Notes: generated by a model not told the origin, from the sequence alone. 64,000 bases of DNA from Streptomyces xantholiticus (GCF_014651015.1 NZ_BMWB01000002.1:248001-312000); one strand, 5' to 3'; positions 28,584-42,658 are shown, counted from the first letter of the stretch. Numbers and translations are program-made.

Positions 28584-29044
28584 GCGTCGCGACCGCGCTG
28601 AGCGGCTCTGCCGAGCGCGGGTCTGGAGCGCCACAGTTCCAGGCCGACGTCGACGAGTTCCACACGGTCGAGGCCAGGCACCGACGCCAGGGGGTGCCAG
28701 GCGGCGAGGTCCGTCGAACCGTTGGTCTCGCTTCGCAGCTCACCGCCGGTGATCCGGCCCTCGTACACGATCCGCAGCCCCTGGAAGTCGGCGAACGCGC
28801 CCAGTCGGCGCGGGTAACGGCGGCGCACGGAGTCGAGGCCGAGCAGGGCCGTCATCTCGGAGGTGTGCCCGGTCTCCTCCTCCACCTCGCGGACGACGGT
28901 GTCGAGGGGGTCCTCGCCGTGGTCCATGCCGCCGCCGGGCAGCGTCCACTTCTTCGTACCCTCGCGCGCGACCCAGCGGGCCAGCAGGATCTGTCCGTCC
29001 CGTATGCATACGGCGTACGCCGCGACCCTCAACTCCTTGTTCAT
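28559..29044 (-). CDS. Nudix hydrolase
   Basis: Pyrophosphohydrolase of 161 residues. The Nudix box is intact as GGGMDHGEDPLDTVV followed by REVEEETGH, with the catalytic REVEEE glutamates. The substrate (a nucleoside diphosphate linked to another group) cannot be predicted. The C-terminal 25 residues, rich in Arg and Ala, overlap the neighbouring gene's 3' end on the other strand and may not be essential. ATG 29044 starts at the conserved ELRVAAYAVC strand. Confidence 0.9.
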   Translation of the reverse strand: MNKELRVAAYAVCIRDGQILLARWVAREGTKKWTLPGGGMDHGEDPLDTVVREVEEETGHTSEMTALLGLDSVRRRYPRRLGAFADFQGLRIVYEGRITGGELRSETNGSTDLAAWHPLASVPGLDRVELVDVGLELWRSRPALGRAAQRGRDAQRGSTTT

Positions 29045-29247
29045 TGGGCGAGATTACCGACCAGTCAGATCCCGGAGGGCAATAGCGACCCATTCGTACC
29101 GCGTGGCGCAGGGCTCGCCCTGGCGGGTTTACGCCATGAACACATCCCGTCTCAATCAGACCTCTACAAAGCCCTGTCAATTACGAAAGGCTGAGCGGTC
29201 ATCCGGCACCGTATTCCGGACCCTCTCTTTCACAAACAGGGATGCTG

Positions 29248-33791
<4,544 letters not shown>

Positions 33792-33816
33792 CCCCGCACG
33801 TCCGGTCCAGGACCGT

Positions 33817-33855
33817 CACAGGGGGCGGGCGCCCACGCGGCGCCCGCCCCCTGTG
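33817..33855 (+). terminator. Terminator of asd
   Basis: Perfect 17-bp stem (33817-33833 with 33839-33855) and 5-nt loop, 26 bp past the asd stop. Confidence 0.75.
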
Positions 33856-34065
33856 GCCATTCACGGCGCCAGAGGCGCACGCGACATGACGGACGTCACA
33901 CGCGCCACGGTGGCGGCCCACGGCCGCGGCGCTCGACCGACCGGTCGGCCGCGTCGTGGAATGGAAGATCCTCGCGGTGACGGTGAGACCGGATTCTCCC
34001 GGGCGTACGACCCCGGGCGCGTGGAAGGATGTGCCGCAAACATCACATACCGAGGAGATGACCGG

Positions 34066-36636
34066 GTGCCTGGCACAAACCTGACCCGTGAAGAGGCGCA
34101 GCAGCGTGCGCGCCTGCTCACCGTTGACTCGTACGAGATCGACCTCGATCTCTCCGGGGCGCAGGAAGGCGGAACCTACCGGTCCGAAACCACCGTGCGC
34201 TTCGCGTCCGCGGAGGCCGACGCGGAAACGTTCATCGACCTCGTCGCACCCGCGGTGCACGACGTCGTGCTGAACGGCAAGTCGCTGGACGTGGCCGCGG
34301 TCTTCAGGGATTCACGGATCGCGCTGAAGCATCTGCGTCAGGGCGACAACGAGCTCAAGGTCGTCGCCGACTGCTCGTACACCAACACCGGCGAGGGGCT
34401 GCACCGCTTCGTCGACCCGGTGGACGAGCAGGCCTATCTGTACACGCAGTTCGAGGTGCCGGACGCGCGGCGGGTCTTCGCGTCCTTCGAGCAGCCGGAC
34501 CTGAAGGCGACGTTCGCCTTCACCGTCAAGGCGCCCGAGGGCTGGACGGTCATCTCGAACTCCCCGACGCCTGAGCCGAAGGACAACGTCTGGCGCTTCG
34601 AGCCGACGCCGCGGATCTCCACATACATCACGGCACTGATCGTCGGTCCGTACCACAGCGTGCACAGCTCGTACGAGAAGGACGGGCAGTCCGTCCCGCT
34701 GGGCATCTACTGCCGCCCGTCGCTGGCTCAGTTCCTGGACGCGGACGCGATCTTCGAGGTCACCCGCCAGGGCTTCGACTGGTTCCAGGAGAAGTTCGAC
34801 TACGCGTACCCGTTCGCCAAGTACGACCAGCTGTTCGTGCCGGAGTTCAACGCGGGCGCGATGGAGAACGCGGGCGCGGTCACCATCCGCGACCAGTACG
34901 TCTTCCGTTCGAAGGTGACGGACGCGGCGTACGAGGTGCGGGCGGAGACGATCCTCCACGAGCTCGCGCACATGTGGTTCGGCGACCTCGTCACCATGGA
35001 GTGGTGGAACGACCTGTGGCTGAACGAGTCGTTCGCCACGTACACGTCGATCGCCTGCCAGGCGTACGCGCCGGGGTCGAAGTGGCCGCACTCGTGGACC
35101 ACGTTCGCGAACTCGATGAAGACCTGGGCGTACCGGCAGGACCAGCTGCCGTCGACGCACCCGATCATGGCCGAGATCCGCGACCTCGATGACGTTCTCG
35201 TGAACTTCGACGGCATCACGTACGCCAAGGGTGCATCGGTTCTCAAGCAGCTCGTCGCCTATGTCGGCATGGACGAGTTCTTCCGCGGCGTGCAGGCGTA
35301 CTTCAAGGCGCACGCGTTCGGCAACACGCGTCTGTCGGACCTGCTCGGCGCGCTGGAGGAGACCAGCGGCCGGGACCTGAAGACCTGGTCGAGGGCGTGG
35401 CTGGAAACGGCCGGCATCAACATCCTGCGGCCCGAGATCGCCATGGACGGCTCGGGAGTCATCACCGGCTTCGCGGTGAAGCAGGAGGCCCCGGCGCTTC
35501 CCGCGGGCGCCAAGGGCGAGCCGGTCCTGCGGCCGCACCGTATCGCGATCGGCCTGTACGACCTGGACGGGGCCGGCAAGCTGGTGCGCCGCGAGCGCGT
35601 CGAGCTGGACGTCGACGGTGAGCTGACCGAGGTACCGGAGCTGGTGGGCAAGACGCGTCCGGCCGTCGTCCTCCTCAACGACGACGACCTGTCGTACGCC
35701 AAGGTCCGCCTCGACGAGGAGTCCCTGCGCAACGTCACCGGGCACCTGGGCGACTTCACCGAGTCCCTGCCGCGCGCGCTGTGCTGGGCCTCCGCCTGGG
35801 ACATGACCCGCGACGGCGAGCTCGCCACCCGCGACTACCTGGCGCTGGTCCTGTCCGGGATCGGCAAGGAGTCCGACATCGGCGTGGTGCAGTCCCTGCA
35901 CCGCCAGGTCAAGCTGGCCATCGACCTGTACGCGGCGCCGGCCTGGCGCGAGGCGGGCCTCACCCAGTGGACCGATGCGACGCTGGCGCACCTGCGGGCG
36001 GCGGAGCCGGGCAGCGACCACCAGCTGGCCTGGGCTCGGGCGTTCGCCGCGACCGCACGCACCCCGCAGCAGCTGGACCTGCTGCAGGCGCTGCTGGACG
36101 GCACGGAGACCATCGAGGGCCTCGCCGTCGACACCGAGCTGCGCTGGGCATTCGTCGAGCGGCTCGCCGCGACCGGTGTCTTCGACGAGGACGACATCGC
36201 GGGCGAGTACGAGCGGGACAAGACGGCCGCAGGCGAGCGCCACGCGGCAACCGCGCGTGCGGCGCGGCCGACGCAGGAGGCGAAGGCCGGCGCATGGGCG
36301 TCCGTCGTCGAGAGCGACAAGCTACCGAACGCCGTGCAGGAGTCGGTGATCGCGGGCTTCGTCCAGACCGACCAGCGTGAACTGCTCGCGCCGTACGCCG
36401 AGAAGTACTTCGCGGCGGTCAAGGGTGTCTGGGAGTCGCGCAGCCACGAGATGGCGCAGCAGGTAGCGATCGGGCTGTACCCGTCGCTGCTCGTCTCCCA
36501 GAAGACCCTGGACGCGACGGACGCGTGGCTCGCCTCGGCGGACCCGAACGCGGCCCTGCGGCGCCTCGTCTCCGAGTCCCGCGCGGGCGTCGAGCGCGCC
36601 CTCAAGGCACAGGCGGCGGACGCGGCAGCGGGCTGA
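34066..36636 (+). CDS. pepN: M1 family aminopeptidase N (second copy)
   Basis: Cytoplasmic zinc aminopeptidase of 856 residues, homologous along its whole length to the gene at 24570. The motif GAMEN lies at about 264-268, HELAH at 298-302 and the third ligand Glu at 321. The C-terminal ERAP1-like domain is complete. GTG 34066 has CGAGGAG about 10 bases upstream; an earlier start in the open frame is not supported. Differences near the active site (NAGAMENAG here, NIGAMENPG in the other) suggest some difference in peptide preference. An 18-bp terminator follows. Confidence 0.95.
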   Translation: MPGTNLTREEAQQRARLLTVDSYEIDLDLSGAQEGGTYRSETTVRFASAEADAETFIDLVAPAVHDVVLNGKSLDVAAVFRDSRIALKHLRQGDNELKVVADCSYTNTGEGLHRFVDPVDEQAYLYTQFEVPDARRVFASFEQPDLKATFAFTVKAPEGWTVISNSPTPEPKDNVWRFEPTPRISTYITALIVGPYHSVHSSYEKDGQSVPLGIYCRPSLAQFLDADAIFEVTRQGFDWFQEKFDYAYPFAKYDQLFVPEFNAGAMENAGAVTIRDQYVFRSKVTDAAYEVRAETILHELAHMWFGDLVTMEWWNDLWLNESFATYTSIACQAYAPGSKWPHSWTTFANSMKTWAYRQDQLPSTHPIMAEIRDLDDVLVNFDGITYAKGASVLKQLVAYVGMDEFFRGVQAYFKAHAFGNTRLSDLLGALEETSGRDLKTWSRAWLETAGINILRPEIAMDGSGVITGFAVKQEAPALPAGAKGEPVLRPHRIAIGLYDLDGAGKLVRRERVELDVDGELTEVPELVGKTRPAVVLLNDDDLSYAKVRLDEESLRNVTGHLGDFTESLPRALCWASAWDMTRDGELATRDYLALVLSGIGKESDIGVVQSLHRQVKLAIDLYAAPAWREAGLTQWTDATLAHLRAAEPGSDHQLAWARAFAATARTPQQLDLLQALLDGTETIEGLAVDTELRWAFVERLAATGVFDEDDIAGEYERDKTAAGERHAATARAARPTQEAKAGAWASVVESDKLPNAVQESVIAGFVQTDQRELLAPYAEKYFAAVKGVWESRSHEMAQQVAIGLYPSLLVSQKTLDATDAWLASADPNAALRRLVSESRAGVERALKAQAADAAAG

Positions 36637-36679
36637 CCCCGGCGGCGGGGGGCGGCGCGCCGCGTCGGCCCCGATGTGT

Positions 36680-36720
36680 GAGAGGGCCCCCGGAACCTTG
36701 GCGGTTCCGGGGGCCCTCTC
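36680..36720 (+). terminator. Terminator of the second pepN
   Basis: Perfect 18-bp stem (36680-36697 with 36703-36720) and a 5-nt loop, 43 bp past the stop. The rest of the gap to cvnA (36721-37090) contains no gene I can support; the cvnA promoter should lie there. Confidence 0.8.
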
Positions 36721-37090
36721 ACGCATCTGCCGCGGCCCACCGACGACGCGACCCATTGGGCGGACCTCACCCCGCAGGGACCACCGCCGACACGATCAAA
36801 CCGACGTCCCACAGGCAACGCGCCGCGCAGCAGGGGGCCGATCGCGGCGAGCGCGGGGAGCAGCCCGCAAAGCGCCGTCAGGGTTCGGGTCGGGCCGGGG
36901 GAAACGGCCCCACCCGCCCAGGCGCTCCTCGCGCCGTCACCCATCCGTCGTCAACTCGAGCTGCCCTTTTGCCATTTCAAACATATGGATCACGACAACC
37001 GCATGGCCCTCCGTCAAACCTGCGCGCCGGAGCGGGATATGCTCCCGCCCGTCGTCATATGATCTTCCACGTTCGATTCTGAGGATGCCG

Positions 37091-38575
37091 ATGGTTCGAC
37101 AGGGAACGTCGACCGGAAGTCCGCGGCCCCCGGCCGGCCTGGTCTGGCAACTGCCCGTAGCCGCGACCGTCGCTGCCGCGATCGCGGCCGTGTCCCTGGT
37201 GCCGGCTTCGGCCCGCACACCGGTCATCGCGATCTGCCTGGTCGCGGTCGCCGCGGTCGCCGTCGCCTGCGGCGAGGTCATGCGGCGCGGCAGAGTCGTC
37301 GCCCAGCTGCGCCGTACGGTAGCGGAGCAGGATGCGGCCCTGGGACGGCGGGCGGCCGAGACCACTCGCCTCGCCGGCGAACTGCTGCCCCAGGTGGTGG
37401 AACAGCTCCGCAAGGGCGAGTTCCCGGAGGACGTGCTCGCCTCGATCGACGCCCCCGCCGAGCACCAGGCGGTGCTCCGCTCGGTCGTCGAGGCGGTCAG
37501 CGCCGAGGAGGACCTGCGCGAGTCCGCCCAGCGGGCCTTCGTGAACATCGCCCGCCGCGTCCAGGCCATCGTCCACCAGCAGGCGCAGGAGCTCCGGGAG
37601 ATGGAGGAGCGGCACGGCCAGACGCCGAGCGTCTTCGGAGACCTGCTCCGGATCGACCACGGCACGGCCCTGATCGGCCGTCTCGCCGACTCCATCGCCG
37701 TGCTCGGCGGTGCCCGCCCGGGCCGCCAGTGGAGCAGGGCGGTACCGCTGTACAGCGTGATGCGCGGTGCCATGTCGCGAATCCTCGACTACCAGCGGGT
37801 GGAGCTGCACTCGGTCTCCGAGGTCGCCGTCGTCGGCAGCGCGGTCGAGCCGCTGATCCACGCGTTGTCCGAACTGCTCGACAACGCCACCCGTTACTCG
37901 CCGCCGCAGACCAAGGTCCATCTGACCGCGGTCGACGTGCAGTCGGGCATCGCGATCGAGATCGAGGACGGCGGCGTCAGCATGAGCGAGGAGGCCCGGC
38001 TCCGGGCCGAGCGCATGCTCCGCCAGGCGCAGCAGGGCATCGACGTCAACGACCTCGGCGAGACGCCTCGCCTGGGTCTCGCGGTGGTCGGCCGGTTGTC
38101 CCAGGCGTACGGCTTCCAGGTATCGCTGCGCTCGTCGGCGTACGGAGGCGTGCGGGCCGTGCTCGTCGTACCGCAGGACCTGATCACCACGACCTCCTCC
38201 GCGACCGGTCTCGCGCACGGCATCGGCACCTCCTCCGGCCCCCGCGCGGCCGGGTCCGACACTCACGAGCGGCTGCCGCGGCCGGTCACCGGGCCGACCG
38301 CCTCGGGCCCGGCGGCGGGCCCGGCCGAAGACGACATGCCGGTGGTGACCGAGCGGACGCCCAACGGCCTGCCGCAGCGGCGCCGCAAGGCCCGCGTGAC
38401 CGAGCCCGCCGCGCCGGCCGCCCCCGCCACTGCGGCCGCGCAGTCCGCACCGGCCACGGGCGAGGCGGCGCCCGCGTCCGCACCGGCGGTGCAGCCCGGC
38501 ATGTGGCTGGCCGCCTTCCAGAGCGGCCTGTCCGGCGACACCACCCAGCCAAGCAAGGGGAACCAGCAGCCATGA
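37091..38575 (+). CDS. cvnA: Conservon sensor kinase-like ATPase CvnA
   Basis: Membrane sensor of a Streptomyces conservon. The 494-residue protein has two N-terminal helices (about 16-55), a coiled region with a possible phospho-acceptor-like IDHGTALIGRLADS, and a histidine-kinase-type ATPase domain with the N-box HALSELLDNATRYS and LGLAVVGRLSQAYG. The last 100 residues are disordered and Ala/Pro-rich. ATG 37091 is chosen for TGAGGA six bases upstream; ATG 37085 is an alternative. The stop overlaps cvnB (ATGA). By analogy with characterised conservons it probably forms a membrane-bound complex with CvnB, CvnC and CvnD. Confidence 0.92.
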   Translation: MVRQGTSTGSPRPPAGLVWQLPVAATVAAAIAAVSLVPASARTPVIAICLVAVAAVAVACGEVMRRGRVVAQLRRTVAEQDAALGRRAAETTRLAGELLPQVVEQLRKGEFPEDVLASIDAPAEHQAVLRSVVEAVSAEEDLRESAQRAFVNIARRVQAIVHQQAQELREMEERHGQTPSVFGDLLRIDHGTALIGRLADSIAVLGGARPGRQWSRAVPLYSVMRGAMSRILDYQRVELHSVSEVAVVGSAVEPLIHALSELLDNATRYSPPQTKVHLTAVDVQSGIAIEIEDGGVSMSEEARLRAERMLRQAQQGIDVNDLGETPRLGLAVVGRLSQAYGFQVSLRSSAYGGVRAVLVVPQDLITTTSSATGLAHGIGTSSGPRAAGSDTHERLPRPVTGPTASGPAAGPAEDDMPVVTERTPNGLPQRRRKARVTEPAAPAAPATAAAQSAPATGEAAPASAPAVQPGMWLAAFQSGLSGDTTQPSKGNQQP

Positions 38576-38988
38576 TTCAGCGGCAGTCCAACCAGACCAA
38601 CATGGACTGGATGCTCAAGGACCTGGCGGAGGGCGTTCCGCAGACCCGTAACGTCGTCGTCCTGTCAGCCGACGGTCTGCGCATGGCCCAGTACGGCGCG
38701 GACACCGACACCGCCGACCGGCTCGCCGCCGCCTGCGCGGGGCTGCAGAGCCTGGCAGCCGCGGTTGCCTCCGAACTTCCGCACGGTGACGGGCAGATGC
38801 GACTCGTCGTCATCGAGATGGACGGCGGATTCTTCTATCTGATGGCCGCGGGCCAGGGCGCGTACCTGGCGGTGCTGGCCGACGAGGGAGTCGACGCCGG
38901 ACTGATGGGCCAGCGGATGCGGGACCTCGTGCTGCGGATCGGAGAACACCTGAGCACGCCGCCGCGGCACGAAGGGCAGACCGCGTGA
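38572..38988 (+). CDS. cvnB: Conservon Roadblock/LC7 protein CvnB
   Basis: A 138-residue Roadblock/LC7-domain protein, the usual GTPase-partner component of conservons. The domain runs from NMDWMLKDLAEGVPQTRNVV to the LMAAGQGAYLAVLAD strand. Such proteins regulate small Ras-like GTPases, here presumably CvnD. Its ATG overlaps the cvnA stop and its end overlaps the cvnC start, so translation is coupled. No catalytic residues are expected. Confidence 0.93.
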   Translation: MIQRQSNQTNMDWMLKDLAEGVPQTRNVVVLSADGLRMAQYGADTDTADRLAAACAGLQSLAAAVASELPHGDGQMRLVVIEMDGGFFYLMAAGQGAYLAVLADEGVDAGLMGQRMRDLVLRIGEHLSTPPRHEGQTA

Positions 38989-39344
38989 GCGACGCGGGCG
39001 GGGACTGGGAGGAGAGCAGTCCCGAGCGGCTCTACGTCATCACGGGCGGCCGCAGCGGCTCGTCCACGCCCGCCACGCTCGACCTGGTCACCCTGATCGT
39101 GGCCAGGTCGGGTCCCGCGCCCGGCATGCAGCCGGAGCACGCGGCGATCACCCGCATCTGTCAGGCCCCGCTCTCGGTGGCCGAGATCTCCGCCTATCTG
39201 GGTCTCCCGGTGAGTGTCGTCACCGTGCTGCTCAGCGACCTTCTGGCCGAGGACAAGGTGCTGGCACGCGCACCCGTCCAGGCCGCCCGTCTCCCCGACC
39301 GCGCTTTGATTGAGGCAGTGATCGATGGACTTCAAAAGCTCTGA
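38985..39344 (+). CDS. cvnC: Conservon DUF742 protein CvnC
   Basis: A 119-residue DUF742 protein. Residues 14-35 (ERLYVITGGRSGSS) carry the family start, and the C-terminal half holds a winged-helix-like segment ISAYLGLPVSVVTVLLSDLL. It begins at GTG 38985, overlapping the cvnB stop, and its last 20 bp overlap cvnD. Function is unknown beyond association with the conservon complex. Confidence 0.92.
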   Translation: MSDAGGDWEESSPERLYVITGGRSGSSTPATLDLVTLIVARSGPAPGMQPEHAAITRICQAPLSVAEISAYLGLPVSVVTVLLSDLLAEDKVLARAPVQAARLPDRALIEAVIDGLQKL

Positions 39345-39945
39345 GCAGGCCGTCGGGCCGCGGAGCGAGGACGTGCTGCCCACGACGGCCACCGCTGCCG
39401 TCAAGGTGGTCATCGTGGGTGGTTTCGGCGTCGGCAAGACGACACTGGTCGGCTCGGTGAGCGAGATCAGGCCGCTGACGACGGAGGAGACGATGACCCA
39501 GGCCGGGGTCGGCGTCGACGACACCCAGGGCGTGGAGCGCAAAACGTCCACGACCGTCGCGATGGACTTCGGCCGCATCAGCATCAACGAGGAGCTGGTG
39601 CTCTACCTGTTCGGCACCCCGGGCCAGGAACGCTTCTGGTTCCTGTGGCGCGGACTGTTCGAGGGCGCGCTGGGCGCCGTGGTGCTCGTCGACACCCGCC
39701 GGCTCGAGGTCAGCTTCGACGTCATCGGGCGGCTCGAGGAGCGCGGCGTGCCGTTCGTGGTGGCCGTCAACAACTTCCCCGACGCACCCGACCACCCCCT
39801 GGAGGAGCTGCGCAGCGCCCTGGACCTGCCGGCGTCGGTGCCGATCGTCCTCTGCGACGCGCGGCAGCGCGGCTCCAGCCGGGACGTCCTGATGACGCTG
39901 ATGCGCTATCTCCAGAACCTTGCCACGACGCAGGAGGCGTCATGA
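39325..39945 (+). CDS. cvnD: Conservon Ras-like GTPase CvnD
   Basis: A 206-residue small GTPase of the conservon type. The P-loop is GGFGVGKTTL near residue 32-41, the switch II region is FGTPGQERFWFLW (the usual DxxG is replaced by GTPG), and the base-recognition NKxD is replaced by VNNFPD. These replacements are usual in conservon GTPases. Its start lies inside cvnC and its stop overlaps the P450 start (ATGA), so cvnA to the P450 is one translationally coupled unit. Confidence 0.93.
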   Translation: MDFKSSEQAVGPRSEDVLPTTATAAVKVVIVGGFGVGKTTLVGSVSEIRPLTTEETMTQAGVGVDDTQGVERKTSTTVAMDFGRISINEELVLYLFGTPGQERFWFLWRGLFEGALGAVVLVDTRRLEVSFDVIGRLEERGVPFVVAVNNFPDAPDHPLEELRSALDLPASVPIVLCDARQRGSSRDVLMTLMRYLQNLATTQEAS

Positions 39946-41390
39946 CCACCCCCGACCCGATCGGCCACGCCCCCGAGCCCTCCGCGCCTCCCGGCCCCGT
40001 CCCGCCACCGGGCTGCCCCGCCCACGGCATGCCCCCGGATGCACTGCGCCGGCTGTACGGCGCGGAGGCGGAGGCGGATCCCCGGGCGATGTACGAGCTC
40101 CTGCGCCAGGAGCACGGTCCGGTGGCACCCGTGCTGCTGCACGGGGACCTGCCGGCATGGCTTGTGCTGGGCTACCGGGAGATTCTCGAAGTCACGCGCT
40201 CCCCTTCCCGGTTCACCCGCGACTCGAGGCACTGGCGGATGTTCGAAGAGGGGAAGGTGACCCCGGACTCGCCGTTGCGCCCCATGGTCGAGTGGCAGCC
40301 GACCTGCATCTTCGTGGACGGCGAGGAGCACCGGCGACTTCGTTCCGCGGTGACGGAAAGCCTGGAACAGTTCGACCGCCGTGGCATCCGGCGCTATGTC
40401 ATCCGGTACACGAACCAGCTCGTCGACGCCTTCGCCGGAACCGGACATGCCGATCTGATCGGGCAGTTCGCGGAGAAGCTGCCCATGCTGGTGATGACGC
40501 AGCTGCTGGGCATGGCCGAGGAGTACGGGCCCCAGCTGGTGGATGCGGCCCTGGACCTGATGAAGGGCACCGAGACTGCTCTGGCCAGCAACGACTTCGT
40601 CGTGGAGACGCTGCGGAGCCTGGTCGGGCGCAAGAAGCAGAATCCGGGCCACGATTTGGCCAGCCTGCTCCTGAGCCACCCGGCGGGCCTGAGCGACGAC
40701 GAGGTCGTCGAGCATCTGCGGCTCGTGCTGGTCGCCGCGAACGAGACGACGGTCAATCTGATCGCCAACACTCTCCGGATGGTGCTGACCGACCGCCGTT
40801 TCCGCGCGAATCTCGCCGGCGGCCACATGACGCTCCCCGACGCGCTGGAGCAGGTGCTGTGGGACGAGCCGCCTCTCTCGACGATCCCTGGTCGCTGGGC
40901 CATCAGCGACACCGTGCTCGGCGGTCAGCAGATCAAGGCCGGCGACATCCTGATGCTGGGTCTCGAGGCCGGCAACGCCGATCCGGAGATCCGGCCGGAC
41001 GTCACCGCGCCCCTGCACGGGAACCGTGCTCATCTCTCCTTCTGCAGCGGGCCCCACGAGTGTCCCGGGCAGGAGATCGGCCGCGCGATCGCCGACACCG
41101 GCATCGACACGCTGCTGGCCCGGCTGTCGAACGTCCGGCTCGCTGTCCCCGAGGGTGAACTGCGGTCGCGTGCGGCCTGGCTTTCGAAGCGGCTGGAGGC
41201 ACTGCCGGTGGTCTTCGCACCACCCCGCTCGTCGAACGGAAGCGGCGGAAAGCAGGCGGTGGATTTCGCTTCCGCGCCCGGTCCGTTGCCCGACACGGTG
41301 CCGGTTGCCGCTCCTCCAGCAGTGCCCCAGCAGCCAACTGCCCGCCGCGCCGGAGGCACATGGCGGTCACTGTTCCGTTCCGGCCGTTGA
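39942..41390 (+). CDS. Conservon-linked cytochrome P450 lacking the ExxR motif (CYP157-like)
   Basis: A 482-residue P450 directly coupled to cvnD. The heme loop is canonical (FCSGPHECPG, Cys374). The I-helix has AANETT. The K-helix ExxR motif is missing: residues 303-307 read EQVLW. The same EQxLW replacement is known for the Streptomyces CYP157 family, which also sits in conservons, so I assign this protein to that type. The C-terminal 60 residues are a Pro/Ala/Ser-rich extension ending in basic residues. In other conservons the P450 is the last gene of the operon. Substrate is unknown, and the missing motif makes normal catalysis doubtful. Confidence 0.88.
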   Translation: MTTPDPIGHAPEPSAPPGPVPPPGCPAHGMPPDALRRLYGAEAEADPRAMYELLRQEHGPVAPVLLHGDLPAWLVLGYREILEVTRSPSRFTRDSRHWRMFEEGKVTPDSPLRPMVEWQPTCIFVDGEEHRRLRSAVTESLEQFDRRGIRRYVIRYTNQLVDAFAGTGHADLIGQFAEKLPMLVMTQLLGMAEEYGPQLVDAALDLMKGTETALASNDFVVETLRSLVGRKKQNPGHDLASLLLSHPAGLSDDEVVEHLRLVLVAANETTVNLIANTLRMVLTDRRFRANLAGGHMTLPDALEQVLWDEPPLSTIPGRWAISDTVLGGQQIKAGDILMLGLEAGNADPEIRPDVTAPLHGNRAHLSFCSGPHECPGQEIGRAIADTGIDTLLARLSNVRLAVPEGELRSRAAWLSKRLEALPVVFAPPRSSNGSGGKQAVDFASAPGPLPDTVPVAAPPAVPQQPTARRAGGTWRSLFRSGR

Positions 41391-41429
41391 TTGTTCCGAC
41401 CTGGCCGGTTTCATCCAGGCATCGTCCTG

Positions 41430-41480
41430 TTGGATCGACCGGGTCGGCTGAGTACGATGCGCCTTAGTTGATCAACTGAG
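41430..41480 (+). promoter_or_regulatory. Promoter and overlapping palindrome of the terpene synthase gene
   Basis: TTGGAT (41430-41435) and TACGAT (41453-41458) are 17 bp apart, a fair HrdB-type promoter. Directly after the -10, at 41466-41477, lies the perfect 12-bp palindrome AGTTGATCAACT, extended to 41463-41480 with one mismatch each side. A repressor bound there would cover the start of transcription. The terpene pair can thus be expressed apart from the conservon. Confidence 0.5.
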
Positions 41481-41544
41481 GTGCAAGTTGCGTGTGTTGC
41501 AGAGGTGTTGTCGCGCTGCACCCGGCTTCGAGAGGCAGGCAGCA

Positions 41545-42642
41545 GTGGAGCCCGAGCTGACCGTTCCGCCGCTCTTCTCTCCCATCCCGCAGGCGATACA
41601 CCCACGGCACGCGGACATTGATGTCCAGACGGCAGCCTGGGCGGAAACGTTTCGCATCGGATCCGAGCAACTGCGCGCCAAGCTGGTCACACAGGGCATA
41701 GGCACGTTCTCCGCCCGAATCCTCCCGGAGGGCCGCGAGGAGGTCGTCTCCCTCCTCGCGGACTTCGTCCTGTGGCTGTTCGGCGTCGACGACGGGCACT
41801 GCGAGGAGGGCGAACTGGGCCACCGCCCGGGCGACCTGGCAGGCCTCCTCCATCGTCTGATCCGGGTGGCGCAGAACCCCGACGCTCCCATGCTGGAGGA
41901 CGACCCGCTGGCCGCCGGCCTGAGGGACCTGCGACTGCGGGTGGACCGCTATGCAACGGCAGGTCAGACGGCCCGCTGGGTGGACGCTCTGCGGGAGTAC
42001 TTCTTCTCGGTGGTGTGGGAGGCCGCGCACCGGCGTGCGGGCACCGTGCCGAACCTCAACGACTACACCCTGATGCGCCTCTACGACGGTGCTACGTCGG
42101 TGGTGCTTCCCATACTGGAGATGGGCTACGGCTATGAACTCCAGCCGCACGAGCGCGACCGCACCGCGGTACGTGCCGTGGCCGAGATGGCGTCCTTCAT
42201 CATCACCTGGGACAACGACATCTTCTCCCACCACAAGGAGCGGAGGGCGGCGGGCTACTACCTCAACGTGCTGCGGGTGCTCGAGCAGGAACACGGCCTG
42301 ACTCCGACCCGTGCACTGGATCTGGCGATCTCCCAGCGGGACCGGGTGATGTGCCTGTTCGAGAGGGTGAGTGCGCGCCTGGCGGAGCAGGGCAGCCCCC
42401 AGCTCCGCCAGTACCTCCACAGCCTGCGCTGCTTCATACGCGGCGCCCAGGACTGGGGCATCAGCTCGGTGCGCTACACCACACCGGACGACCCGGCGAG
42501 CATGCCGTCGGTGTTCACCGACGTCCCCACCGACGACAGCACCGATCCGCTGGACATCCCCGCGATTTCCTGGTGGTGGGACCTCCCCGCCACGGCACCC
42601 GTGTCGGCCCGCCGACCTGCACCGGCCCGGCATTCCGCTTAG
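41545..42642 (+). CDS. Class I terpene synthase (sesquiterpene cyclase-like)
   Basis: Cyclises a linear prenyl diphosphate, most likely farnesyl diphosphate given the 365-residue single domain. The metal-binding motif is DDGHCE (Asp82, Asp83, Glu87) and the second is NDIFSHHKE (Asn224, Ser228, Glu232), matching NDxxSxxxE. The C-terminal pair RY lies in GISSVRY. GTG 41545 is preferred (AGGCAGG upstream, length as in relatives); the frame is open back to TTG 41488. The adjoining P450, 16 bp downstream, probably oxidises the product. The family resembles bacterial caryolanol/isozizaene-type cyclases, but the product cannot be inferred from sequence. Confidence 0.92.
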   Translation: MEPELTVPPLFSPIPQAIHPRHADIDVQTAAWAETFRIGSEQLRAKLVTQGIGTFSARILPEGREEVVSLLADFVLWLFGVDDGHCEEGELGHRPGDLAGLLHRLIRVAQNPDAPMLEDDPLAAGLRDLRLRVDRYATAGQTARWVDALREYFFSVVWEAAHRRAGTVPNLNDYTLMRLYDGATSVVLPILEMGYGYELQPHERDRTAVRAVAEMASFIITWDNDIFSHHKERRAAGYYLNVLRVLEQEHGLTPTRALDLAISQRDRVMCLFERVSARLAEQGSPQLRQYLHSLRCFIRGAQDWGISSVRYTTPDDPASMPSVFTDVPTDDSTDPLDIPAISWWWDLPATAPVSARRPAPARHSA

Positions 42643-42658
42643 AGCAAAGGATTCTGCG

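Noticed and set aside
27585..29044. AbiEi-like protein plus Nudix gene as a toxin-antitoxin pair
   Set aside because: They are convergent, overlap at their 3' ends and the Nudix protein does not resemble an AbiEii nucleotidyltransferase.
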